64,000 nt of DNA from Kitasatospora phosalacinea. Lineage in GTDB: Bacteria; Actinomycetota; Actinomycetes; Streptomycetales; Streptomycetaceae. Both the position numbers and the translations under genes were made by a program. A model generated the notes under the pieces. That model had not been told where the DNA came from, searched no databases, and saw only the letters and a list, made by a program, of their open reading frames with translations. Of the stretch, positions 8,023-16,729 are shown piece after piece (the stretch's first letter is position 1; each line of letters opens with the position of its first letter). The stretch lies in the NCBI RefSeq assembly GCF_000717185.1, contig NZ_JNYE01000029.1, positions 22,495 through 86,494 of the forward strand, given 5' to 3'.

Positions 8023-9132
8023 ATGACCAGCCAGCTGACCGGCCGTCCGGCCGACCTCTCGGTGGCCCACTGGCGGGCCGTCGCCGCCAGCACCGGCCCC
8101 GCCGACCGGGCCACCGCCGAGCAGGCCGTCAAGGACGCCTACCGGGCCGCCGGGCTCGCCGAACCCGCCGAGTTCCGCTGGTACCCCTCGCCGCGCGCCG
8201 CCCTCGCCGAACTCCTCGCCCACCCGGGCGGGTTCGGGGCGAGCGTGCGCGAGCAGGTGCGCACCGCCGCCTGGGAGCGGGCCCGCACCGCCGCCCTCGC
8301 CGCGCTCGGCCCGGCCGGCTGGTCCGAGCTCTGGAACACCACCGGCGCCGAACTCGCCGCCACCACCGCCCTGCCCGCCGAACGCGTCCGCACCGCACTG
8401 CTCGACCACTTCGCCCCCGAACCCGAGCCGATCGACGACTGGCAGCAGGCCCGCAGGCCCGAGAACCGGGCGGCCCGGCAGACCGCCGCCGAGGACCGCG
8501 CCGAAGTCCGGCTCGCCCTGCTGGACGCCGTGGCCGGGCAGCACGACGCCGCCTGGCTCGCCGCCTTCGACACCGCGGGCACCGGCGACGCGGCCCTCGC
8601 CGCCCTGGCCGGCGTCGCCCGCCAGGTCGGCTGGTGGTGGCCGTACGAGCGCGTCGTGCTGCTCAGCGAACGCCCCACCGCCCTGCACCGCGACGAGGCC
8701 GGCCGGCTCGACCGCGCCGACGGCCCCGCCCTCGCGTACGCCGACGGCTTCGCGCTGCACGCCTGGCGCGGCATGCCCGTCCCCGCGGACTTCCCCGAGC
8801 AGCTGACCGGCCTCACCCCCGAACGCATCCGCGCCGAGGAGAACGCCGAACTGCGCCGCGTCATGCTGGAGCACTTCGGCTACGACCGCTACCTCGCGGA
8901 GTCCGGCGCCGAGCCGCTGCACCGGGACGAGACCGGCGTCCTGTGGCGGATCCAACTCCCGGACGACGAACCGGTGGTGATGGTCGAGGTGGTCAACTCC
9001 ACCCCCGAACCGGACGGCACCCACCGCACCTACTACCTGCGCGTCCCGCCCGGCACCCGCACCGCCCGGGCCGGTGTCGCCTGGACGTTCGGCGTCGAGG
9101 AGGCCGACTACCGGCCGCAGCGCGAGACCTGA
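8023..9132 (+). CDS. DUF6745-family protein
   Basis: Protein of unknown function (369 aa). The second half matches what I know of DUF6745: RPTALHRDEAGRLDRADGPALAYADGFALHAWRGMPVP (read in parts at about 220-255), the ERIRAEENAELRRVMLEHFGYDRYL segment, and the closing LHRDETGVLWRIQLP, EVVNSTPEPDGTHRTYYLRVPP and AVAWTFG-like stretch. There is no signal peptide or clear catalytic motif. The ATG at 8023 follows CACGGAGAACCG. It pairs with the small gene upstream. The 186 bases after it, before the fumarylacetoacetase-family gene, contain only small GC-rich inverted repeats. Confidence 0.85.
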   Translation: MTSQLTGRPADLSVAHWRAVAASTGPADRATAEQAVKDAYRAAGLAEPAEFRWYPSPRAALAELLAHPGGFGASVREQVRTAAWERARTAALAALGPAGWSELWNTTGAELAATTALPAERVRTALLDHFAPEPEPIDDWQQARRPENRAARQTAAEDRAEVRLALLDAVAGQHDAAWLAAFDTAGTGDAALAALAGVARQVGWWWPYERVVLLSERPTALHRDEAGRLDRADGPALAYADGFALHAWRGMPVPADFPEQLTGLTPERIRAEENAELRRVMLEHFGYDRYLAESGAEPLHRDETGVLWRIQLPDDEPVVMVEVVNSTPEPDGTHRTYYLRVPPGTRTARAGVAWTFGVEEADYRPQRET

Positions 9133-9318
9133 CCGGCGAGCGGCCGGGCGGGCCTGTCAAGGGTGCGGGCCGATGATTCACCTCCGGCCCGTCCGTCTCC
9201 GATTGGGAGGAATTCGCCGAAGCGGCACCACTGTTCCGCAGGCGAACGCCGCTGGTATACCTCAATGTCCCGGGGCGGGGCAGGACCCGCCCCCGACACG
9301 AACAGGTGGTGACGGGCA

Positions 9319-10158
9319 GTGAAGTTCCTCCGGGTGGGCCCTGCGGGCGCGGAACGACCGGTCGTACTCGCCCCCGACGGCACCGCCCGCGACCTCCGCC
9401 CGCTCACCCCCGACCTCGACGGCGCCTTCCTCGCCGCGTTCGACCCGGCGGCGCTCGACCCCGCCGCCCTCCCGGTCACCGACCTCACCGGCGAACGCGT
9501 CGGCCCGCCGGTCGCCCGCCCCGGCAAGATCGTCGGCATCGGCCTCAACTACCGCGACCACGCGGCCGAGGCGGGCGCCGCGATCCCGACCGAGCCGGTG
9601 GTCTTCCTCAAGCCCACCAACACCCTGGTCGGCCCGCACGACCAGGTGCTCGTGCCGCGCGGCAGCGAGAAGACCGACTACGAGGTCGAGCTCGCCGTCG
9701 TCATCGGCCGCACCGGCCGCTACCTGGAGACCCCGGCCGACGCCGCCGCGATCATCGCGGGCTACGCCGCCGTCAACGACGTCACCGAACGCGCCTTCCA
9801 GTTCGACCGCGGCGGCCAGTGGGACAAGGGCAAGTCCGCCGAGACCTTCACCCCGCTCGGCCCCTGGCTGGTCACCCCCGACGAACTCGGCGACCCGCAG
9901 GCCCTCGACCTCCGGCTCTGGGTCAACGGCGAGCTCCGCCAGGACGGCTCCACCGCCGACATGATCTTCCCGGTGCACGAGACCGTCCGCTACCTCACCC
10001 ACTTCATGCGCCTCGACCCCGGCGACGTCGTCATCACCGGCACCCCCGCGGGCGTCACCCTCGGCCGCCCCGGCACCCCCTTCCTCCGCGCGGGCGACGA
10101 ACTCGCCCTCGAAGTCACCGGCCTCGGCCGCCAGGAGACCACCCTCGGCCAGGCGTGA
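9319..10158 (+). CDS. Fumarylacetoacetate hydrolase-family protein
   Basis: Cytoplasmic enzyme of the FAH superfamily (279 aa), whose members hydrolyse, isomerise or decarboxylate acylpyruvates and ring-cleavage products in aromatic catabolism. The core signature is present: GKIVGIGLNYRDHAAEAG, then VFLKPTNTLVGP, the metal-binding acidic residues of DYEVELAVVIGR, the segment AAVNDVTERAFQ and the final TGTPAGVTLG. The short N-terminal domain (about 65 residues) is that of the bacterial isomerase/decarboxylase type rather than tyrosine-catabolic FAH. The start is GTG after GTGGTGACGGGCA, a weak ribosome-binding site. It stands alone, so the pathway cannot be inferred. Confidence 0.93.
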   Translation: MKFLRVGPAGAERPVVLAPDGTARDLRPLTPDLDGAFLAAFDPAALDPAALPVTDLTGERVGPPVARPGKIVGIGLNYRDHAAEAGAAIPTEPVVFLKPTNTLVGPHDQVLVPRGSEKTDYEVELAVVIGRTGRYLETPADAAAIIAGYAAVNDVTERAFQFDRGGQWDKGKSAETFTPLGPWLVTPDELGDPQALDLRLWVNGELRQDGSTADMIFPVHETVRYLTHFMRLDPGDVVITGTPAGVTLGRPGTPFLRAGDELALEVTGLGRQETTLGQA

Positions 10159-10231
10159 CCCCGCGCCGTCCCGGGGTGCGGAGGACGGGCGGAACGAGGA
10201 TTTCGCGGGCAAAGGATCTGAAAAGACGACG

Positions 10232-10261
10232 TTATGACAGTGTGGAAGGTTCCGATACGAT
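10232..10261 (+). promoter_or_regulatory. Possible promoter of the ALF-repeat gene
   Basis: TTATGA at 10232-10237 and TACGAT at 10256-10261 are separated by 18 bases, in a locally AT-rich stretch about 75-105 bases before the gene. This is a pattern match by eye only. Confidence 0.3.
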
Positions 10262-10336
10262 CCCTTCCGCCCGCCGCCGTGTGACGGTTCGCCCACGGCG
10301 GTGGCTCTCGCGCGAACCACTTTCCCTGGGGGAGTT

Positions 10337-11575
10337 TTGAGCATCCGTCGGTCGATCGCCGCTGCCGTCTTCGTCGCGGCCGTCTCCGCACCCACCGCCC
10401 TCGGCACCGCACAGGCGATGGCCGAAACCACCCCGACCGGCCAGTCCGCGCCGGACGCCGCCCCCACCACGCCGGACGCCGCCCCCACCACGCCGGACGC
10501 CGCCCCCACCACGCCGGACACCGAGTCCGCCGCTGAGCCCGCTGCCCCGGTTGCACCCGCCGCGCCCGCCGCTTCGGTTGACGGACCCGCCGCTCCGGTT
10601 GCCGAGCCCGCCGCTCCGGCCGGACCCGCCGCTCCGGCCGAACCGGCGGCCCCGGCCGCGCCGGTGCTCGACGAGGCCGCGCTGCGGGCCCGCCTGGCGG
10701 CGGCCCTGGCCGAGCCGGGCCACTACACCCACTACTACAGGGCGGTCAGGGTGGCGCGGCTCGGCACCGCCGAGCAGATCCAGCACTTCCTGGACGTCGA
10801 ACTGGCCGTGGTCGTCCGCGACGACAACAACCTCAGGGCCGCCCAGCTCATGGACGCGGCCGAGCCCGGCACCCCGGTCTGGGAAGCGGCCCGGAAGGCG
10901 TTCGACGACGGCAGCCCGGAGGCGATCGCACACTTCCTGCACGTCACCTTCCCGGACCTGACCGACTCCGACAACCGGGTCGAGCTCTCGCAGTTCATCG
11001 AGACCCCGTTCATCAGCGCCGGACTGCGCGCGGAGGCGCTCGCGGTGCTGGACGAGGGCAGCCGCGAGGAGATCATCGACTTCCTGGAGCAGGCGCCGGG
11101 GCGCCTGCTCACCGACTACCGGATCCAGGCCACCCAGGCGATGTCCGTGGGCGGCCCCGAGGTCCGGAAGGTCGTGAACGTGCTGCTGACCAGCGGCACC
11201 CTGGAGGACCTGCGCGAGTTCCTGGCCACGGGGCTCAAGGAGGCCCAGGCCCGGGACAAGGCGGCCGAGCAGGCGGCCGGACAGGCGGGCGGCAAGGACG
11301 GCGACGCGGACGGGAACGGCACGAAGGGCGAGGAGGGCCGGCCGGCGGGCAACGGCGGCAACGGCGCCACCCAGGCCGGTCTGACCACCACGACCACCGG
11401 CACCACGACCACGACCACCGCCACCGCCACCGCCACGGAGACCGGCACCGGCACCGGCCTGGCCTTCACCGGTCCGGGCACCCCGCTCGCGGCCGTCACG
11501 ACCACCGGCGCGGCGGCGATCGCCCTCGGCGCGGGCACCCTGGTGGTCACCCGCCGCCGTCGCCAGGAGTCCTGA
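10337..11575 (+). CDS. Cell-wall-anchored ALF-repeat protein with a class E sortase signal
   Basis: Exported surface protein (412 aa from the TTG). The N-terminus is a signal peptide (SIRRSIAAAVFVAAVSAPTALG, then AQAMAE). A Pro/Ala/Thr-rich spacer follows, starting with a 7-residue repeat, and then about 180 residues of ALF-type helical repeats (for example AIAHFLHVTF, EIIDFLEQAPG, DLREFLATG). The C-terminus is a Thr-rich stretch, the sorting signal LAFTG, a hydrophobic helix and the basic tail RRRRQES. LAXTG is the motif used by Streptomyces class E sortases. The start is uncertain: GGGGGAG is only 2 bases before this TTG, and GTG at 10301 is in frame but lacks a ribosome-binding site. Ligand or role unknown. 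Confidence 0.82.
   Translation: MSIRRSIAAAVFVAAVSAPTALGTAQAMAETTPTGQSAPDAAPTTPDAAPTTPDAAPTTPDTESAAEPAAPVAPAAPAASVDGPAAPVAEPAAPAGPAAPAEPAAPAAPVLDEAALRARLAAALAEPGHYTHYYRAVRVARLGTAEQIQHFLDVELAVVVRDDNNLRAAQLMDAAEPGTPVWEAARKAFDDGSPEAIAHFLHVTFPDLTDSDNRVELSQFIETPFISAGLRAEALAVLDEGSREEIIDFLEQAPGRLLTDYRIQATQAMSVGGPEVRKVVNVLLTSGTLEDLREFLATGLKEAQARDKAAEQAAGQAGGKDGDADGNGTKGEEGRPAGNGGNGATQAGLTTTTTGTTTTTTATATATETGTGTGLAFTGPGTPLAAVTTTGAAAIALGAGTLVVTRRRRQES
10451..10513 (+). repeat. Three perfect 21-bp tandem repeats in the ALF-repeat gene
   Basis: Three identical 21-base units at 10451, 10472 and 10493 encode PDAAPTT three times in the spacer behind the signal peptide; a partial fourth unit follows. In-frame copy-number change would alter the length of the wall-spanning spacer. 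Confidence 0.95.
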
Positions 11576-11600
11576 CCCCCGGCAGCCCCCGAGCACCGGA

Positions 11601-11631
11601 ACGGCCGCGCGGCACCCCGCCGCGCGGCCGT
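11601..11631 (+). terminator. Hairpin terminator between convergent genes
   Basis: Perfect 13-bp stem: ACGGCCGCGCGGC at 11601-11613 pairs with 11619-11631 around a 5-base loop. It lies 25 bases after the ALF-repeat stop and about 70 bases past the stop of the convergent TetR gene, so it may serve both. Confidence 0.75.
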
Positions 11632-11703
11632 CCCGCGTTCCGCCGCGCTCCGCCTCACGCAGCCGAGCCCGCGGGCCCCCGCCCCCTCACCGCCCCCGCC
11701 CCC

Positions 11704-12474
11704 TCACAGCCCCAGGTCGCGCAACCGCGCGATGAGCACCCCCGCCGGGCTCTCCGCCGTCTCCAGCTCCAGCCACCCGTGCAGCACCTCCGCGGTCTGC
11801 CCGTCGCGGACGGCGGTGGCCGCGGCCATCACCACGAACTGGTCGACCAGCCAGGCGCACAGCGAGTCGGCCGGGATCTGCCGTCCCTCGTCGAGCCAGC
11901 TGATCGCCGAGGCCTCGACCACCGAGATCCAGGAGCGCACCAGCAGGGTGAGCCGCGGCCCGGCCTCCCGCACGCCGAGGTGGCGCAGGGTGCGCCGGAG
12001 CGCCGCGCGGCGCACGTCGTCGACGATGGCCGAGGTGCGCGCGGTCTCGACGACGGAGCCGCCGCGCAGCAGCGCGCCGTAGCCCGCGGCGTGCTCGCCG
12101 ACGAAGTCGAAGTAGCGGTGCAGGACGGCGCCGAGCTGCTGGGTGGGGGTGCCGTCGGTGGGTTCGACGGTGAAGCGGGTGGTGAGTTCGGAGGCGGCGC
12201 TGCGCAGCGCCGCCTCGTACAACTGCTGCTTGCCGCCCGCGAAGTAGCGGTAGACGAGCGGCCGGGAGGCGCCCGCGGCCTCCGCGACGTCGTCGAGGGA
12301 GACCTCTTCGGGCGGGCGGGCGGCGAAGAGTTCGAGGGCGACGGCGATGAGTTGTTCGCGCCGTTGCTGGACGGGCAGTCGGCGGTAGGCGGCGCGGCGT
12401 GGGCGCTCCGCGGCGGTGGGTTCCTCGACGGGTTCCTCGACGGGGTCCCCGACGGGGGAGGGGGTCGCTGCCAT
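11704..12474 (-). CDS. TetR/AcrR-family transcriptional regulator
   Basis: Transcriptional regulator (256 aa). The DNA-binding helix-turn-helix is at about residues 40-85: RREQLIAVALELFAARPPEEVSLDD, then VAEAAGASRPLVYRYFAGGKQQLY. The remaining 170 residues are the helical ligand-binding and dimerisation domain. The N-terminus carries a short acidic Pro/Val/Glu extension (DPVEEPVEEPTAAERP). The ATG at 12474 was chosen because the domain starts soon after it; a longer reading is possible. It diverges from a rhomboid-like membrane gene, with a perfect 18-bp palindrome between them that could be its operator. Confidence 0.92.
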   Translation of the reverse strand: MAATPSPVGDPVEEPVEEPTAAERPRRAAYRRLPVQQRREQLIAVALELFAARPPEEVSLDDVAEAAGASRPLVYRYFAGGKQQLYEAALRSAASELTTRFTVEPTDGTPTQQLGAVLHRYFDFVGEHAAGYGALLRGGSVVETARTSAIVDDVRRAALRRTLRHLGVREAGPRLTLLVRSWISVVEASAISWLDEGRQIPADSLCAWLVDQFVVMAAATAVRDGQTAEVLHGWLELETAESPAGVLIARLRDLGL

Positions 12475-12529
12475 GCGTGCCAGGGTAGACCTCGGGCGGG
12501 CTGGCGCACCCCCTTCCGCACGGCTGCCA

Positions 12530-12547
12530 CCGGCGGGTTCCCGCCGG
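12530..12547. promoter_or_regulatory. Palindrome in the TetR/rhomboid-like intergenic region
   Basis: CCGGCGGG, two bases, CCCGCCGG: a perfect inverted repeat in the 139-base space between divergent start codons. TetR proteins often bind such sites in their own promoter region, but GC-rich palindromes also arise by chance here. Confidence 0.3.
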
Positions 12548-12613
12548 GCGGGGCCCGGTCGGGGGCCGCAGACTGTGGGCAGGTGTCGGGTGAGTCGCGG
12601 CGAGGAGCGGCCG

Positions 12614-13264
12614 GTGCGGTGGGCGCGGGCGGTGGGGCGGTGGGTCGGGAGGTCCCCGGGGACGTACGTGTGGCTGCTGCTGCTGGCGGGCACGAGCTTC
12701 GTGGTGGCGCGGATGGACCCGGCGGCGCTGGACTACTTCCTGCAGCAGCGTTCCACCAACCTCGACCAGCTCTCCTCGCACCCGGTGCACGCCCTGCTGG
12801 CCAGCCTGATCTGGACCGAGCAGGCGAACTTCCTCTTCTACGCCGTGGTGTTCCACGTCTTCCACGTGCCCGCCGAGCGCTGGCTCGGCACCCGCCGCTG
12901 GCTGACGGTCGCGCTGACCGCGCACGTGCTGGCCACCTTCGTCAGCGAGGGCGTGGTCGCCTGGGGCGTCCACCACCAGGTGCTGCCGCAGAACATGTCG
13001 ACCACGGTGGACGTCGGCGTGTCGTACGCGCTGGCCGGGGTGGAGGGCGTGCTGACGTACCGGCTGGCCGGGGCGTGGCGCTGGGTGTACGGGTGCGGGC
13101 TGGTCGGTTTCTACCTGGTGCCGCTGCTGGCCTCGCACACGTTCACCGACCTCGGGCACTTCTGCGCGGTGCTGATCGGCCTGGCGTTCCACCCGGTCAC
13201 CCGCGGCCGCCCGACCTGGGACCCGTGGCGCAGCGCCCGCCGTCTCGTGCCCGCGAGGGGGTGA
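12614..13264 (+). CDS. Rhomboid-like integral membrane protein
   Basis: Membrane protein (216 aa) with about six hydrophobic segments: TYVWLLLLAGTSFVVA, LASLIWTEQANFLFYAVVFHVF, LTVALTAHVLATFVSEGVVAW, DVGVSYALAGVEGVLTY, WVYGCGLVGFYLVPLLA and FCAVLIGLAF. The layout resembles rhomboid-related proteins of Streptomyces. The GxSx active-site motif is not obvious, although GVSYALAGVEG and the late histidine in DLGHFC sit roughly where the rhomboid serine and histidine would be. GTG at 12614 has GAGGAG 6 bases upstream; GTG at 12590 is an alternative. It is divergent from the TetR gene, which may control it. Confidence 0.83.
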   Translation: MRWARAVGRWVGRSPGTYVWLLLLAGTSFVVARMDPAALDYFLQQRSTNLDQLSSHPVHALLASLIWTEQANFLFYAVVFHVFHVPAERWLGTRRWLTVALTAHVLATFVSEGVVAWGVHHQVLPQNMSTTVDVGVSYALAGVEGVLTYRLAGAWRWVYGCGLVGFYLVPLLASHTFTDLGHFCAVLIGLAFHPVTRGRPTWDPWRSARRLVPARG

Positions 13265-13321
13265 CGACACCGACAGCGGACAGGGGGTTGAATTCGCCTG
13301 CGGCTGCGACAGGATGGCCGA

Positions 13322-15034
13322 ATGGCTCATGAACTGAACGTTCCTCACCCGAGCGGCCCCACCCCGCGCCGCCTCGCCGACTCCTACGTCCACGCGCTCG
13401 CCGACGCCGACCCGCTGATCGCGGTGTACCTCGGCCTCAACCCGGAGGACGACCGGCTCACCGACCTGTCGCCCGAGGGCATCGAAGCCACCGCCGACCT
13501 GGCCCGCCGCACCCTCGCCGCCCTGGACGAGCTGGAGGCGTCGGGCCCGGTCGAGGACGAGGCCGAGCGCCGCTGCGCCCGGCTGCTGCGCGAGCGGCTG
13601 ACCGCCGACCTGGCCGTCCACGACGCGGGCGAGGGCTACCGCAGCGTCCGGAACCTGGGTTCGCCGGTGCACGACACCCGCGAGATGTTCACCCTGCTGC
13701 CCACCGACAGCGACGAGGACTGGCAGCGGCTGGGCCGCCGACTGGCCCGCTTCCCGCTGGCGATGGCCCAGTACCGGCAGCGCCTGGAGGAGGGCGTCCG
13801 GCGCGGACTGCTGTCGGCGCCGCGCCAGGTGGAGACGGTGGTCGGCCAGTTCGGCGAGTGGATCGGGGGCGAGCGGCCCGGCGGCTGGTTCGGCGACCTG
13901 GTCGCCGCCGCCCCCGAGCACCTGCGCGAGCAGCTGACCGCCACCGCGGTCGAGGCCACCGCCGCGCTCGCCGAACTGCGCGACTGGATGCGCGACGTGT
14001 ACGCCACCGCCGCGAAGGGCACCCCCGACGCGGTCGGCCGCGAGCGCTACACCCGCTGGGTGCGGTCCTGGACGGGCGCCGAGCTCGACCTGGACGAGGC
14101 GTACCGCTGGGCCTGGGAGCAGTTCCACGACCTGGACGCGCAGATGCGGGCCGAGGCGGAGAAGGTCCGTCCGGGCAGCACCCCGATGCAGGCGATGAAG
14201 TGGCTGGAGACCGACGGCCCGGCGATCCGCGGCGAGCAGGCCGTGCAGGAGTACCTCCAGGACCTGATGGACCGGGCGATCGCCGACCTGCAGGGCGTGC
14301 ACTTCGACCTGGCCGAGCCGCTGCTCAAGGTCGAGTCGCGGATCGCCCCGCCCGGCAGCGCCGCCGCCCCGTACTACACCCAGCCCTCGCTGGACTTCTC
14401 CCGCCCCGGCCGGACCTGGCTGCCGACCCTGGGCCGGGAGGCGTTCCCGGAGTGGGACCTGGTCTCCACCTGGTACCACGAGGGCGTCCCGGGCCACCAC
14501 CTGCAGCTCGCCCAGTGGACGTACGTGGCCGACCGGCTCTCCACCTACCAGGTCACCCTGGGCGGGGTCAGCGCCAACATGGAGGGCTGGGCGCTGTACG
14601 CCGAGCGCCTGATGGACGAGCTCGGCTACCTCACCGACCCGGGCCACCGCCTCGGCTACCTGAACGCCCAGATGATGCGGGCGCTGCGGGTGATCGTCGA
14701 CATCGGCATGCACGCCGAGCTGGACTTCCCGGCCGACTCCCCGTTCGCCCCCGGCGAGGCGATGACGCCCGAGCGCGCCCGCGCGTTCTTCGGCGCCTAC
14801 TGCGGCCTGTCCGCGGACTTCCTGGACAGCGAACTGGTGCGCTACCTCGGCCTGCCCGGCCAGGCGATCGGCTACAAGCTCGGCGAGCGGGCCTGGCTGC
14901 GCGGACGGGCCGCGGCCCGGGCGGCGGCCGAGGCGCGCGGCGAGGAGTTCGACCTCAAGAGCTGGCACATGGCGGCGCTGTCCCAGGGCTCGCTGGGCCT
15001 GGACGACCTGGTCACCGAGCTGAGCGCGCTGTAG
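13322..15034 (+). CDS. DUF885-family protein (putative zinc peptidase)
   Basis: Cytoplasmic protein (570 aa) of the DUF885 family, related to M32/M2-type metallopeptidases. The zinc-site pattern is present at residues 386-393 (H386-E387-GVPG-H392-H393), followed by the downstream glutamate region GGVSANMEGWALYAERLMDELGYL. The long N-terminal part is helical and charged. Full length for the family and no signal peptide. The ATG lies 57 bases after the stop of the rhomboid-like gene, but no strong ribosome-binding site is seen. The substrate is unknown; peptidase activity is inferred from the motif. Confidence 0.92.
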   Translation: MAHELNVPHPSGPTPRRLADSYVHALADADPLIAVYLGLNPEDDRLTDLSPEGIEATADLARRTLAALDELEASGPVEDEAERRCARLLRERLTADLAVHDAGEGYRSVRNLGSPVHDTREMFTLLPTDSDEDWQRLGRRLARFPLAMAQYRQRLEEGVRRGLLSAPRQVETVVGQFGEWIGGERPGGWFGDLVAAAPEHLREQLTATAVEATAALAELRDWMRDVYATAAKGTPDAVGRERYTRWVRSWTGAELDLDEAYRWAWEQFHDLDAQMRAEAEKVRPGSTPMQAMKWLETDGPAIRGEQAVQEYLQDLMDRAIADLQGVHFDLAEPLLKVESRIAPPGSAAAPYYTQPSLDFSRPGRTWLPTLGREAFPEWDLVSTWYHEGVPGHHLQLAQWTYVADRLSTYQVTLGGVSANMEGWALYAERLMDELGYLTDPGHRLGYLNAQMMRALRVIVDIGMHAELDFPADSPFAPGEAMTPERARAFFGAYCGLSADFLDSELVRYLGLPGQAIGYKLGERAWLRGRAAARAAAEARGEEFDLKSWHMAALSQGSLGLDDLVTELSAL

Positions 15035-15203
15035 CCGGACGCCCGCGTCCCGGGTGGCCGATGCGGCCGGGCACCCGGGAACGCCGTCCCACATACTGAC
15101 AAACCGGACAATTCGCCTTGCCGCCGTCCCGCTCGGGGGTTTCCCTGGGAAGAGCGCCGTACGCGCCCTGCCCCACTCCCGATCGGCGGAAGGCGGCCCC
15201 ACG

Positions 15204-16700
15204 GTGACACCCCAGCAAGCCCCCGAGACCCCCGCCCCGGACCCGCGCCGCTGGTGGGCCCTGGCGGTCATCGCCATCGCCCAGCTGATGATCGTCCTCG
15301 ACGCGACGATCGTGAACATCGCCCTCCCGTCCGCGCAGAAGGCGCTCGACATCTCCGACGCCAACCGGCAGTGGGTGATCACCGCCTACACGCTGGCCTT
15401 CGGCGGCCTGTTGCTGCTCGGCGGCCGGATCGGCGACCTCTTCGGCCGCAAGCGGACCTTCCTGGTCGGCCTGCTCGGCTTCGCCCTCGCCTCCGGCATC
15501 GGCGGTTTCGCCACCACCGGCGGCACGCTCTTCGCCGCCCGCGCCCTCCAGGGCGCCTTCGGGGCCCTGCTCGCCCCGTCCGCGCTCTCCCTGCTCTCCG
15601 TCACCTTCCGCGACCCGCGCGAACGCGCCACCGCCTTCGGCATCTTCGGCGCCCTGGCCGGCGGCGGCGCGGCGATCGGCCTGATCACCGGCGGACTGCT
15701 CACCGAGTACCTGTCCTGGCGCTGGTGCCTGTACGTCAACATCCCGATCGCGATCGTCACCGGCATCGCCGCGTACTACCTGCTGGTCCGCGACCACATC
15801 GACCGCTCCCGCCGGGTCCGGCTCGACCTGCCCGGCGCGGTGCTCGGCTGCGGCGGCCTGCTGGCCATCGTGTACGGCACCTCCGAGGCGGTCTCCCGCG
15901 GCTGGGACGACTGGCTGGTGCTCACCGCGCTCTGCGGCGGCGTCGCCCTGCTCGCGGTCTTCGCCCTGGTCGAGCGCCGCACCGAGCACGCGCTGCTGCC
16001 GATGCACCTGATCGGCGAACGCAACCGGGCCGGCGGCGCGCTCTCCGTCGGGCTCGCCGTCATCGGCATGTTCGGCCTGTTCCTCTTCCTCACCTACTAC
16101 CTACAGGTGATCAAGGGCTACTCGCCGATCAAGGCCGGCGTCTCCTTCCTGCCGATGACCGCCGCCATCGTGGTCAGCGCCGCGGGCATCGCCTCCCGGC
16201 TGATGACCCGCATCCCGACCCGCAACCTGGTCGTCCCCGGCCTGCTGCTCGGCGCCGGAGGCATGGCCTGGCTCACCCAGATCAAGGTCGACAGCCCCTA
16301 CACCACCATGGTGCTGCCCGCCGAACTGCTGCTCGGCTTCGGCATGGGCCTGGTCTTCATGCCCACCATGAGCCTGGCCACCCTGGGCGTCGCCCCGCAG
16401 GAGACCGGCGCCGCCTCCGCCATCATCAACAGCGCCCAGCAGGTCGGCGGTTCGATCGGCACCGCCCTGCTCAACACCATCGCCGCCAGCGTCACCGCCA
16501 CCTACCTGGCCGCCCGCAACCCCACCGACCCGGTGGTCCAGGCCCAGGGCGCGGTGCACGGCTACGCCGTCGCCACCACCGTCGCGATGGCCATCCTGCT
16601 GGCCGCCGCGGTCATCGCCTTCCTGATGATCAACCACCGCCCCGCCCCCGGCGAGGCCGCGGGCGAGGACGCCGCCGCCGCGGCCCGCGCCGCGGTCTGA
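15204..16700 (+). CDS. DHA2-family MFS drug exporter
   Basis: Proton-driven exporter (498 aa) with 14 predicted membrane segments, of the EmrB/QacA type. The first helix has the family mark LMIVLDATIVNIALPSAQ, the loop after helix 2 has GGRIGDLFGRKRTF (motif A), and motif C-like glycines appear in GGGAAIGLITGGLLTEYLSWRW. GTG at 15204 was chosen because the first helix follows after about 20 residues and GGAAGG lies upstream. The substrate is unknown. No regulator is adjacent. Confidence 0.95.
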   Translation: MTPQQAPETPAPDPRRWWALAVIAIAQLMIVLDATIVNIALPSAQKALDISDANRQWVITAYTLAFGGLLLLGGRIGDLFGRKRTFLVGLLGFALASGIGGFATTGGTLFAARALQGAFGALLAPSALSLLSVTFRDPRERATAFGIFGALAGGGAAIGLITGGLLTEYLSWRWCLYVNIPIAIVTGIAAYYLLVRDHIDRSRRVRLDLPGAVLGCGGLLAIVYGTSEAVSRGWDDWLVLTALCGGVALLAVFALVERRTEHALLPMHLIGERNRAGGALSVGLAVIGMFGLFLFLTYYLQVIKGYSPIKAGVSFLPMTAAIVVSAAGIASRLMTRIPTRNLVVPGLLLGAGGMAWLTQIKVDSPYTTMVLPAELLLGFGMGLVFMPTMSLATLGVAPQETGAASAIINSAQQVGGSIGTALLNTIAASVTATYLAARNPTDPVVQAQGAVHGYAVATTVAMAILLAAAVIAFLMINHRPAPGEAAGEDAAAAARAAV

Positions 16701-16729
16701 ACCCCGGCCCGGGCCGGGCGGGCCCGGAC

